64,000 nucleotides of DNA from Toxoplasma gondii ME49 (lineage: Eukaryota > Apicomplexa > Conoidasida > Eucoccidiorida > Sarcocystidae), in assembly GCF_000006565.2 (NCBI RefSeq), contig NC_031479.1:1674001-1738000 (forward strand). Reading direction: 5' to 3'. A model generated the notes under the pieces. The model was not told the DNA's origin. It was given only the letters and a program-made list of their open reading frames with translations, and searched no databases. The position numbers and the translations under genes were made by a program. Each line of letters begins with the position of its first letter. The stretch's first letter is position 1. Shown here in pieces: positions 1 to 10,657 of this stretch.

Positions 1-792
1 CAGCACACACACCCACACACCCTCTCTCTGTAGCTACGGCGACAAGCAAATTCCAGACAGGCCATGAATTTGATACGTTTACGGGCATCAGATGCCGGAA
101 AGGTGGAGACAGGCGATCGTCTAAGGCTGGACCCATCTGCTGTGTTCCGGCAACGACCTAGAAAAACTTCAACGCTCAAAGCCACTGCGGTGCCGCAGAA
201 AGTCGCTCGTACTCGCTAGCACTCTCGCAAAACGGAAACCCTGAGAATCGGCAGCTCTTTTGGCTTCGACGGGCCGACATTTTCGGCAATTCGCGAGAGC
301 AATCGGCGAAACTCACCTCGCGCAGCTGAACGGAGAGGAATCGATCATGCTGGAGTCCCCAGCGCGTCAGGGAGCAAACAACAGGGACGCCTTGAGGAAG
401 GATCTCACAAGGGAACCCCCAAGACCGGCACGCTGCTGATCCCAGCGACCCTGTGGCATGCGCAGCGAGGACAGACAGCTTTGGTAGTCCCAGGCAAGCA
501 TGTCAGACTGTCGCAAGGATTCGATCCGGAAGAAAACAGATGTGAAACGCCTGTGTTCTGCCGAAAAATAGACTTCGTTTGCGTAAAATTCACATTCCCC
601 TCCGGTGTAGGCAACGACAAGCAACTGGCGCTCACCAACGTCCTACGCGCGTTCGGTGTATATGTGCCGTCTGTCCACAGACTTCCCATGCACCTGCCCT
701 ATCCATCGATGCTGGAGACAATCACGCTAAAGTTATAGCGTAACTCCAGTGTTTTAATCCAATGTAGAAGTATTAACACATATTTCCAACAT

Positions 793-823
<31 letters not shown>

Positions 824-1389
824 TGCGTGCGATGTCCTATCGAAGGCGGTTTCAGCCTACCTTGGCGGACTGCTCGATATGTTGATTTGCGAACGGCGAC
901 ATCCATTCCGGAAAATTCTGTCTTGACATGTTTCAAACACGGCGAGAAGTCCTCTGCACAGTTAATCGGACATCTTTCGGGACTTGCTTCAGCTAAAGAA
1001 ATGTTCTTTCAGCTACGGGTGCTACAGGAGTCCTTCATATCTTCTTCATGCACTGCAGTGGTTCCAGCAGGGTTGCCGCGAAAGGCCGACTGCACAGTGC
1101 GCAGGTTCCTATTTGGAATCCGTCCTTTCGATCCCCGCATTTCCCTCGGCATGACTTTTTGGCCCTTCGCCCACGGCTTTGCTTCCTCGCTTCCAGCTGT
1201 TTTCTTTCCACGAGAGCGAAACGCGCTGGAGTTCCATGTCTTACGACACTGAAAGTATTCCAAAAATCGCTTACGTTTCACGCGTACGGTTTCATGGATT
1301 TCTGGTGTCACGCGTATTAACAGCGAGAGAAAACAGCTCCTCAGATGCTAGGATGATCATGATGATCAGCACCACGGTCCCGCGTGTCA
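1..1389. other. 3' flank of F-box gene, no gene recognised
   Basis: This stretch lies downstream of the minus-strand F-box gene. It opens with a CA/CT-rich microsatellite-like run (about 1-31) and holds a (AT)12 tract at 801-824. Several open frames up to 141 codons occur on both strands, but none has a convincing splice context or a recognisable motif. It probably contains the 3' UTR of the F-box gene plus spacer. Confidence 0.5.
801..824. repeat. (AT)12 microsatellite
   Basis: Uninterrupted AT dinucleotide run, preceded by imperfect ACAT repeats. It is noncoding and sits in the gap 3' of the F-box gene. Confidence 0.9.
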
Positions 1390-4300
1390 TCATCTCTGTG
1401 CACTGTACCAGGCAGATTCGAGCTGCAGTTCGATCCCTTGTTGCACAGTGTTCAGTGATACGGTGGTGGACCGCAGGCAGAAAGGACTGGCTGTCTGACC
1501 CTTCGAATCCGAGTCACGTTCAGGAGAGCGTCGGCCCGTCCAGTCCCCGACAGTCTCACCTGGAGCCTTCAGGCGTTCCGTAGTCATGATGCGGAACTGG
1601 TCTGCAGGAAGCCAGTCGGGAGAGCAGCGTTCGAGAGGACAGATTTCTCTGTTGAAGACGCCGCGAGTCGAAACAGCCTCCCGTCTCCACTCGACTCGCG
1701 CAGGCAGCCACTTGACTTTGTCCAGAGCAACGCGCCCGCCTCCGTTGTACACAGTGACAGCGACTTCCACGAAGTCTCCTACGCAGACACTTGAGACGGA
1801 GCCCATGGCAGCGACCCCAGTCTCGTCTCCGTGGAACCGGCACAAGTCTCGGTGCATCCAAAGCGTTCGGCTGCTCTTCGCCGCACCCGCCGCCAGCGAG
1901 TAAGACACCGTGAACACGCGCGAAGGCATGTTGGTCGGGCAAGGCTGCAGAGAAACATCCACAGAAACACCGGAGTTAGGAGACGAAAGGCGATGCAGGC
2001 GATAGGCACACGGTTTGTCCGCGGTGGCCAGATATACCGACTGTTCTCGAAACCATGCTAACATGAGAGCCACTGGATCCGCACCCTTCAGGCGAGTGTA
2101 GGTTTCTCGGTCCAGTCCCCTCATCGACTGAGAGGCGCGCCAGTGCTCTCGCATGGGTGGTGGAAGCGCAAGGAGCTGCAAAAACTGAAGAAGAAACGAG
2201 CTCTCAGAGACGCGCTGCTTTCCAGTCCACGAACCTGTCCGCACGGAGAGAGAATGACGCCTTCGTCGAAGTTGGCAGAAAGGGATCGCCTTTTTTCTCC
2301 TTGCCGTCCGCGATCTCTCTTCCCACCCGCCGCGGGCTTGTCCGCTTCGTCCACCGGACGAGCAGTCGAACTCGAACTTTCGGAAATGTAGGAATAGGTA
2401 TACGATATGTCAAGGATGTGACCTTCACATTCCGGGAGGACCTAAAAACATACCACGGAGTATTCTTGACGCATTTTGCCCGGTGCGATGCGTTCGCGGA
2501 AGCTCATCCCTGTACGCCGGCCCCGGTTCTTCACTCTGGCCAAGCAAAGAAACCGAAGGTCCAGCTACCGAAGAGAAGAAAACCAACTGGAAGCGGAACG
2601 CTTTTATTATGAAGCGGAACTGCTGACGCAAAGAGCGAACAGGAACGTCTGGCAGAATCAACGCAGAAGTATGGAAGGCTATCTCATGCATATCATCAAG
2701 TGTACTGTCCCCCTTTATCAGCCACGACGGCAAGGCGCAGCAAACAGGAAAGCACCGAGACGCACCTTGGCAAAAATCACCCAGTCCACGCGGACTCCGC
2801 CATCGCCAACTGTCTGGAGAGGCTGAAGTTTGACAGCGCTTCCCCAGACTTCCAAGTATTTTGAGTACATTTGCTGGAAACCTTTTGTGGCAGGCCCACA
2901 CATGCGTTCCATAGCCCTGAAAAAGAGAAAGCGTCAGGCAGGCAAAAAACAGCGGACAGTGAGGAAACACGCTGGATGGAAACCCCCTTTCAAGGACCAC
3001 TGCTGATTCGAGTAGAAAAATGAGATGCGTGGACCAAAGGGAACGACCAGGCTCTTAGTAGAGATCACACTGCCAAGATCTTAGAATCCCTTTGTATGTG
3101 AGGTAGGAGTCTATGTTCACCGCAGTGGCGTCTTGTCGCGTACCGATTGATTTTCATGAACCAGTGTGGACAGACGGTCATGCAAGTCGCGAGGCTTCTG
3201 CCGAAGAGAAATGGTACAAGCAGTGACAAGGCAGGTTCGTCGAGGAAGGGAAAGTGGTTTTTCTTGTTTCCGTAGATGCACGCGTCCCGGTCGACAGCAG
3301 TGTTGTTGCCGCTGCCGCGGGTTCCTCCTGGTAGGTGTGCTTTGGAGTTTTCAGCTGTCGTTTTTGCAGCCTTCTTCGACGACGGCTGACTGAAGCCAAG
3401 AGAGTAGGAGGGCGAGTACGGCGAAAATCCCTCGAATCCAGCTGTGAGGTCGGCGACATTATCACCCTCAGCGTCTCCCTTCCCTCCCTTCCCCCCCTTC
3501 AACGAGGCTCCGACACGGACATCTGAGGAAAGGTCGATATCTGCTGCGCGGAGAGGCTCCGGGGCGAGTTCTTTCTTCCGTATTTGCTTTGAAAGCTGCG
3601 ACGGTTTCGACTGTGACGGAGGCTCGCCACTGTTCGAGGCCTCGTCCCTGGATCTCTGGGAGGATGCACCGCGGCCGTCGCTCCGACGTCGCAGGTCTTG
3701 GTCTGACTCGCCGTGTGAGTTGTCTGACTCATTCTCCTTCGCGTCTGCTCCGTCGACCTGATTCTCTGTATGGCAAGGCCCTCTGTCTCCCTCAGCTGAC
3801 CGACCAGTCCGCGTGTCTTCCCGCGTCGCCGTCCGTCCCTCCCCGGGCTTGTCCGTCGCGACCTCTGCAGAGGCCGTGGGGGAACTCGGGAGAGAGCTGA
3901 GCTCTCCGTCTTCGACTTGCGTTTTCTCATCCGCGAGGTCTATCTGCGAAGTGACCTCATACAGCGTTTCACAGGGGAAGAGGCGCGGCGAAGGTGCCTT
4001 GACACCCGACTCCTTCGTCTGAAGCTTAAAGTGTGCTGGACTCTCAACGGCGCAGCTATCCTCTTCAGCAAAATCGTTGACAGCGGAGTCTCCCCAGTCG
4101 GATCCTGTCGCAGTCGACTCCACATTGGGAGTCTCTCCTTTCGCGGCAGGCCGGCGCTTGCCGTCAGCTGGTTGAAGCGAAGAGTGTTCCTGATCTGCTT
4201 GTGGCGGGGCATCATCGCGCCGCTGGACGCTGTCCTTTCCGTGTTTCCGGTTCGCACCAGGCCCGTTGTTGAACTGGTCCACTGAGGAAGTGGATCCCGA

Positions 4301-4552
4301 CTTGTGCGCAGACCGAGAGGGCTTCTCGCCTTTGGATGGCAAGTTGCGAGGGCGGTTTCCAGCACCCCGTTTTCCAGGATCCCGGTACGCCTCCTCGGGG
4401 CGTACCCTCGCGCGAGACCGATCCACACCGCTTGACTGCGACCGAGGGGAGAGCGTTCGGCTTGGGTACTGTCCCAACCGACCCTCGACGCTTTTAAGAA
4501 CCGCCAAGTAGTTGTCGTGCAACTCAGCGGCCGTGGATTCCGTGTTGCCCAT
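1390..4552 (-). CDS. FBXO1: N-myristoylated F-box protein, FBXO1-like (3 exons)
   Basis: Predicted substrate receptor of an SKP1-cullin-F-box ubiquitin ligase. Exons on the minus strand: 3144-4552, 2766-2916 and 1390-2175; junction phases 2 and 0 agree, giving 781 aa. The chosen ATG (4552) gives MGNTES, a textbook N-myristoylation start with Gly2 and Ser6; further upstream only non-ATG codons extend the frame. Residues about 30-410 are hydrophilic, Ser/Lys/Glu-rich and probably disordered. An F-box follows at about 433-475 (FPFLDEPALSLLVPFLFGRS, then a VCPHWFMKIN segment) and is interrupted by the first intron after ...KIN. The C-terminal 260 residues form a more ordered domain I cannot assign. 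From the literature, T. gondii FBXO1 is an inner-membrane-complex/daughter-scaffold F-box protein whose localisation needs N-myristoylation, which fits. The symbol is inferred from that match, not from an alignment. Confidence 0.8.
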
Positions 4553-7251
4553 TGTGGGGACACGAAGAGGGAGCTGGGCAAAAAAGCACGCAGTTCCGGG
4601 ACCCCGAGCGAGAAGGCGCAGTTGAGCACGGAAAGAAAAGTTTTTTCCGTGGTAGTGAACGTTAAATGTGCTGGGTAAGTCCTTTACGCAAAGCTGAGCC
4701 TGCACAGCGTGTCCCGCGGATGCAGTCTACCAAACCGGTCAGTTGGGAACCCCCAGACTTTGCCGCTGGAAAGAACACAGAACTCCGTTTCCCCCGACAG
4801 GAAGCTGCAGTACAAACGCGAAAGCGAAATGGCGGTCATCGAGAACGCGGCGCTCCTCTAAAAGAAACGGAAGATGTGTAAAGCAAGTCACGCTGAAGGA
4901 GTGTGTAGGTGTGGACTGGCTGACAGTTCCCGCGCAAGTGAGAAAAGATTCCGTTCGCGAAGCAGCGAAGTGACCGAAGCCGCCTGGTGGTGGCACGCGG
5001 GGGGTCCGCAACAAGGCTGCTCAAGAAGTGTTGCATACAACTTGCAAGCAAACTGGAGACGAGAAAAACAGGCTTGTCATTCCTAAATTAGCGCGTCCCA
5101 CCATAATTCAGATAGCAGAGAGTGGGCGAAAGTTGCAGACTCAGTGCCCCCTTTCGTTTTAACCAATAAAACAACGGCGCGGAAAACACGGGAAGCGTAC
5201 CTCAGTCCACGCTGTCAAACCCCATCCTGCGAACTGGAACCTTCAATGAATGATACCGGGGAAAAGCTCCATATAAGAGGGCCAGAAAGAGAAAATGGCA
5301 CATGCCATGAGGCTTGCCTGAGAAAGACAATAACATCAGGAACATTGTTGTATAAGGGAGAGAAACATCGCCGAAAGCCTGACCCGCAGCTGGTCAGGGT
5401 CGCAACGGGTGAAGGGTGTCTACGCGGACAAGACAAGACGCGAGCTTCAGGACCGTCTCTGGGTGGAACACATGCGCTGCCTGTAGTGTGGCATTCAGTG
5501 GCCACTCCTGGGGAACTTTGCCTGCGCACAAAACACTACCTTGGTTCTTGTAATATCTGCAGTCGAAGAAATTGGATTTCACTTAGCTTCAAAAGGACAC
5601 ACTTCAAGATGCTACCTCAAGCAGACCCGATACGCAGAACACCTGTTCTCCCGGTGTCGCGCCATGGCGAAACAGCAAGTCCCCGAAAAGTTTCGTGGGT
5701 GTGGACAAACGTTGCGTGTTTCGTGCAGCTCTCGTTGGGTGCTTTGTCTCATTGTACAGCAAGGCACCCCGACCTAGTTATGATGTATGTCTCAGCGGTG
5801 CTCCTCCTCTTCTCTTTGACGGCCGATCAACTCGGCTGCAACGCTGGCTGCCGAATCGAGTTATCCAGGTGGTGCAGTCTAGGCAGTAAACAACCACACA
5901 TGTAGATCATCTATAGTTTCTTATCAAGTACTGTTCCGGCTTCGAAGGCATCGACCCGTACGGAATAAGCGCCTGTCCGGTGCTTATGTCGGAGAAGTCA
6001 GGTCGCGATCCTTGGAAGCAAAACAGGTATTACTCCTAAAACTCCCCGTCTGTTTTTGACTCCCGAGGGAACAAAAGAAATAGTCAAATCCTTGAAACGG
6101 ACTCGAAACGTTTTTACCGCTTTCCGTCGAACCTACTCCCGGTTCTCCAAAGAGCTGACTGGGGTCACTTTTCCCCGATGATAAAGCGTTAAACACGCTC
6201 GTTCAGCGGGTGGAGCGGTGGGGTGACTCATTTGTCGAAAATGTCTGAAGGAGTTTTAGTGACCCGGGTACCCGATTAGTACGGATAAAATACGCTTGGT
6301 CACGCATGGTTGCCGATCATACATAAACCACGGTGGGGTGACCCTTGAACCACCCACATCAACGAAACGACATACAGAGAAGAAGCAAAGCAGCGCAACC
6401 ATCAAAGGAAGGAACACCCTGTGTAGAGCAGCGAGCTCGCTTCTCTAAAAACAAGTTACTTTCGTAGCACTGCATTGGCCACGTGTGACGACTAATCTCT
6501 GGGCGCGACAGGCAGTTAGTATGCAAAAGGAGTCTTATCAGTTTCGAAGTTTGACATATGTGAAACTTGTTTCCCCATCCCTTTCTCGAGCAACACTGGA
6601 TCGGCGATCAGAGAGAGAACCACACTGAGGTGATTTTCTAACGGTCGTTTCTACACTGAAGTGCTTCCAAGTGAAAGCAGGGACTCTCCGCGAAAGCTCT
6701 GTTGGATGCCTCTATCGGTAAAATAATCCCACACTATAACCGCTGATACTCGTCAAGCAACGCACGCAACGGTCAGGATATATTCAGGGATACTAGCCGC
6801 GGTGGCCCGGATCGCCGCGAAGACAGGCAGAAGGTGCTTCACACACAACAGCGGCATACGAATGAATTTGTGGTTAGATTAGAATATTGTGACTCTCCTC
6901 AACAGAGTAGTACAGTCTACGAAGGCATAAGATGGGTCGTGCTTTTAATGGGTGGAGTGTTTGCCTTCGTACCATGACCGGCGCGTACATACACAAAGGA
7001 AGACCGTTTGGGTTTCTTTGACAAGTGGGGGGCGGTGGTGTAAAAAGTGGGTTAACGAACTCGCCGTCGCAATTTCACCGAGTGAAAAGGCCAAAGAATT
7101 TTTGACTCACAGTCTTTTCCCGACCCATTTGGCGTGTTTTCGATGAACGTCGAAGTGCAATTCACCATACCAGGCAGCACCCAGCAGGGCAGGCATAGGC
7201 TTCGTTATCACCCCACTTCTACGGAGATACGGCGTTAGAAGGGTAAACAGT

Positions 7252-7821
7252 TTGCTTTTGGAGAACAACGGACAAGCGAACAAATGCCCGAGAAGGATAG
7301 ATGAAAACAAGTATATCTGTGCGCGGTATGTTTGTAGTGCACATGCTGCCGTCTGCGTTGAAAAGGAGCGCAAGCGAAGGCTGTTGGCGAAGGTGAAGGA
7401 GACATATGAACGCCCTTCTTGCGGAAACGACGTAGGAGGAGATTTGGAAGATCTAATTCGAGACTCCTACCACTTTCAGGCCGTTCATCCAACAATAATT
7501 CTGAGGGGGAAATACAGTGTCGATCGGGGAATGTTACATTCTCCGAAGAAGTTCACCCGACACAGAGCGACAAACTTGCTTTTCCCGGTTCTGCGTTTCT
7601 TCAAAGACTACGAAAAACACTCTGCTCGGGGTTTTCTAGAAACCGTGCAGGAAAGAAAACAATCTGGTATAAGAATATGCTTTTTCGCGGCGCCCCTCAA
7701 CTGTCTATTGCAACCGCGTCTCGACTACGGTGCAGCACGACTCATTTCAACGTCATCCGCACTCCTACTACCAAGCAGCACGACCCAGGTTTCCTGCAAG
7801 CTTTCGTCGGTACCGATATAG
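7252..7821 (+). CDS. weak candidate ORF, 189 codons, unrecognised
   Basis: The longest plus-strand open frame in the divergent gap. The protein is Cys-containing and basic, without a known motif, signal peptide or clear splice partners. The track start codon is a non-ATG (TTG-type), which weakens it. It could equally be part of an untranslated leader of the AP2 gene. Listed only because the gap is large enough for a further gene. Confidence 0.12.
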   Translation: MLLENNGQANKCPRRIDENKYICARYVCSAHAAVCVEKERKRRLLAKVKETYERPSCGNDVGGDLEDLIRDSYHFQAVHPTIILRGKYSVDRGMLHSPKKFTRHRATNLLFPVLRFFKDYEKHSARGFLETVQERKQSGIRICFFAAPLNCLLQPRLDYGAARLISTSSALLLPSSTTQVSCKLSSVPI

Positions 7822-7892
7822 GGTGTACTGGCCGAAGTTCGGGCGGCCGTCGCAGATAGGCACATAAAGAAAATCTTCTGCTCCGTTTCGGT

Positions 7893-8606
7893 TCAACACC
7901 GCTCGCGGTGATACATTGTATCCAACGGCAGAACGTGTATGCTGTCCTGAAAAACGGCTACAACGTTGTACGGTACCTCGTGCCTATTTTCTGCAGAAGC
8001 AAACTGCAGTAACCTGGAGAAGTGGCAACAGTGGAGAGGACTACCAAACAAGCTGGAGCCTATCGCCATTCCAGTCATAGGTCGCACTGCCTCACCCAGG
8101 TTGCTGAAAGCAACGCCCAAAAGATAGGGTGCGCTTGATGATTTTCTCACTCTGAAACTGAACTCGGCTGCAGAAGAAATATACCTCTCACAGCGAAAGA
8201 AACTTGGTGCCAAAGCGCAAGACATGGTCACATTTGTAAGACTGTCGCATGTTCTCCAGTCAATCTTTCACTATTCAAAACCATGTGTAACTCTTGTGAA
8301 ACAACAAACGACAAGGGGTGGATCATGACACTAACTGTCCACACGTCTACAACATGACTAACACATGGAGCAGATTCTTTGAGAGCAGCTGAGATTCCAT
8401 CCATCTGATTGTAGAGGACGTGTCTCACGCTCTTCGTGGCGCGACCGGCAGACAGCAAACGCCGGAACCATGACAGCTCCTATCTTTTCCCGTGTCTGCC
8501 TATGCAGCCGAACAGTTGCTCTGGGTATGAAGCATCGAAACCCACTGGGTGTTTGTGGCATGCTGAACAGACAGTCGTTGTCTGTGTGCAACTGTGGTGC
8601 AGGCAT
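7893..8606 (-). CDS. weak candidate split gene, unrecognised
   Basis: Two minus-strand open segments face each other. One begins with an ATG at 8606 (MPAPQLHTDNDC...). The other ends at 7893 and contains a Gly/Leu/Ala-rich stretch (PYLLGVAFSNLG, MTGMAIGSSLFG) that could be a short hydrophobic segment. Plausible splice dinucleotides exist, but I could not build a single phase-consistent model, and no family is recognisable. Treat as a possible small gene only. Confidence 0.15.
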
Positions 8607-8879
8607 CTTCTGTAGGGTGCAAGCGAAACACCTCGTGTAACACGTGGCTTCCCTTTTTTTGCCCCCGCTACACTACCCCGCCATTTGTCTACCTTTCCTT
8701 TGTTTTGTTAACTGTTCCCTGCGCTGTTCAAAGCGAGCTGTCGTCCATGTGAGCTTAGGGCGTACACGCTCGCGGAGTGCTTGCATGTTCCAGGGCGTTC
8801 TGCTGAAGCCCGACAATGGCTTTTCCTGAACACTGTCCTTCGTTCGTGAGGGATCGGAAACCGGTTCTTACGCTTTCCT

Positions 8880-10130
8880 GCATGCGTGCTCTCTCGCATG
8901 CGGGCTGCATGCAAATTGCCTTTGGTTTAATCCAAATTCGGAAACAAACAGTGCTGAAAAGCAACTTGTTTGAAGCTTTTGTAGCTCTTCGCCGACGGCG
9001 GCATCCAGGCAGGCCACCGTCCGAGAAGGTGCGGGACGAAAAGGCACTGCTCAGCGACGCCGTCGTGTGCGAGCGTTTTGCCAAAGATTTCTCGGAAATT
9101 CCTTTCCTCCACGGCGGTATCACTTGTCGGCTAACCAAACACACGGATATTTTTGCCTTCGCAAGTCTGCTTGAGCGAAGCGGGTCTTGTTCCGCGTTGC
9201 TCAAACCCAGGCGTGTAAAGGCAGGAGCACTTACGGGGTTTCCTGGTGCCGGGGGGGAGTTGATCGCGCGTGGTGATTTACGCTGTTTCTGCTTTCCCTG
9301 TGGACCGAAGGCTGCGCACAGGGTCAGCATGTGCCTCCGGGATTAGGGCGCGCCTGCAGTGCGCATGCCCGCCCGTGTGAAGGACTCTTCTGCAAGTGTT
9401 CCTAATCTTTTCCAAATATTTTCCCACAAGTACTTTTGGATTACTCCGATTCCAAACAAATGTGGATGGCGGCAACCTGCGGCCACCAACGGCTCTGAGC
9501 GTGTTCTCGGCGGAATGCATGGCGAAGTCTGCAGTGCGACAGGCGCTGCATGAGTTCGGAACGCAATATCCCCGCATGCTTTTTCATGCACTCCGGATTT
9601 TAGAAAAAAGTTCTTTTGGCATGCAATGCAACTCGGGGTGCTTCGCCAAGGAACACAGCGGGTTTCGGAATTGGCCAACGGCGTCTTTATTCGGTAAGAC
9701 GTTTGCAGCGACGGAAGTTTTTCGGGGTGACGGAACCGCCGTTTGCGTGCTCCCCGGCAGTTTCGTCACGTTTTGTGTTTTGCCGAAGGCGGCCTCGGTT
9801 TTTTTCGACTGTGTAGCAAAGAAATAAGCGCATTGGCGTTCACAGTTGCATTTTTTCTTTGTGCGTTCCACTTCTATCCGTGACACTTTTTCTGACCACG
9901 GAGAAGCGGTGAACTGTACGGACCGACGCATTGCGGCACCATTCGTGTGACGGGTGTACTAGGGGTGCATGTTCGATCTTTTCCGTCGCAGCTGCCTTTT
10001 GCCTGTTTGGCTGGCGTTCTCCTGTCCATCGCATGTGTGTCGCCTCGCCGTCTCTGATTTTTCTTCTCGTTCGTGCCCCGTCGAAGATGGAATCCGGCGG
10101 GTACGCCGTCGTCCTCCTGTGGGAGCATGC
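8880..10130. promoter_or_regulatory. GCATGC motif cluster upstream of the AP2 gene
   Basis: By eye I count seven GCATGC hexamers in 1.25 kb: 8880, 8896, 8907, 9363, 9574, 9619 and 10125. Three of them fall within 33 bp (8880-8912). The palindromic (T)GCATGC(A) element is a known apicomplexan ApiAP2 binding sequence and a T. gondii promoter motif. Chance would give about 0.3 occurrences in this length at even base composition. They lie 0.5-1.8 kb before the AP2 start codon, so they may control this gene, or sit within its leader. No binding is shown by sequence alone. Confidence 0.5.
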
Positions 10131-10657
10131 GTGTGCACTGGTGGTACTCCTTTCCTGAACGTTCCTTCTGAATTTCATCCTCTTCTAGTTATCGAAGCCA
10201 CCCGAAGTAGTAGTGCGGTCATTGTAGTTTCGTCCTGCACATGCGTCTTCAGAATTCCGGTGTGACACAGCGATTGGAACGCACAACTTTGGCTTCTCGC
10301 AGACAGCCGGGGGCGGGAGAACTTCTTTTTGACGGCTGTCCAGCACAGTCAACAACTCGTTTCATCCGCGTATATCATTTACTGTGTCGCGGTGTCCAAA
10401 CTATATTCACGCTAACTGGGACGGGCGTCCGGTGTCCAGCGACCTTGACTGCTTTGCACACTGCGTGCAGACCACATTGTCGACGTATATCTGTTTCTCG
10501 TTGTCGATTTTTCGCTCTTTGCCAGACGCTTCACTTTGTGTGTGCTTGTTGCTTTGCCAGACACACGCCTCTCGATTGCTAGCCTCCTCGCTTTCCTGTC
10601 CGCGCCAACGGACTGGAATTCTGGGAGGCATCGCTGTACAGGCCAGCCCGTCCCGCA

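Larger units (their letters stand above)
4553..10657. other. 6.1 kb divergent intergenic / leader region
   Basis: Region between the divergent F-box and AP2 start codons. It should hold both promoters, and probably a long 5' leader for the AP2 gene, since sequence from about 8640 on has the T/G-rich style seen in leaders here. Open frames such as 7252-7821 (+) and 7893-8231 (-) are listed separately as weak candidates. No tRNA, known repeat or conserved protein was recognised. Confidence 0.5.

Noticed and set aside
4553..4705. N-terminal extension of the F-box protein to 4705
   Set aside because: It begins with a non-ATG codon (GTG), and the first in-frame ATG at 4552 gives a textbook myristoylation start.
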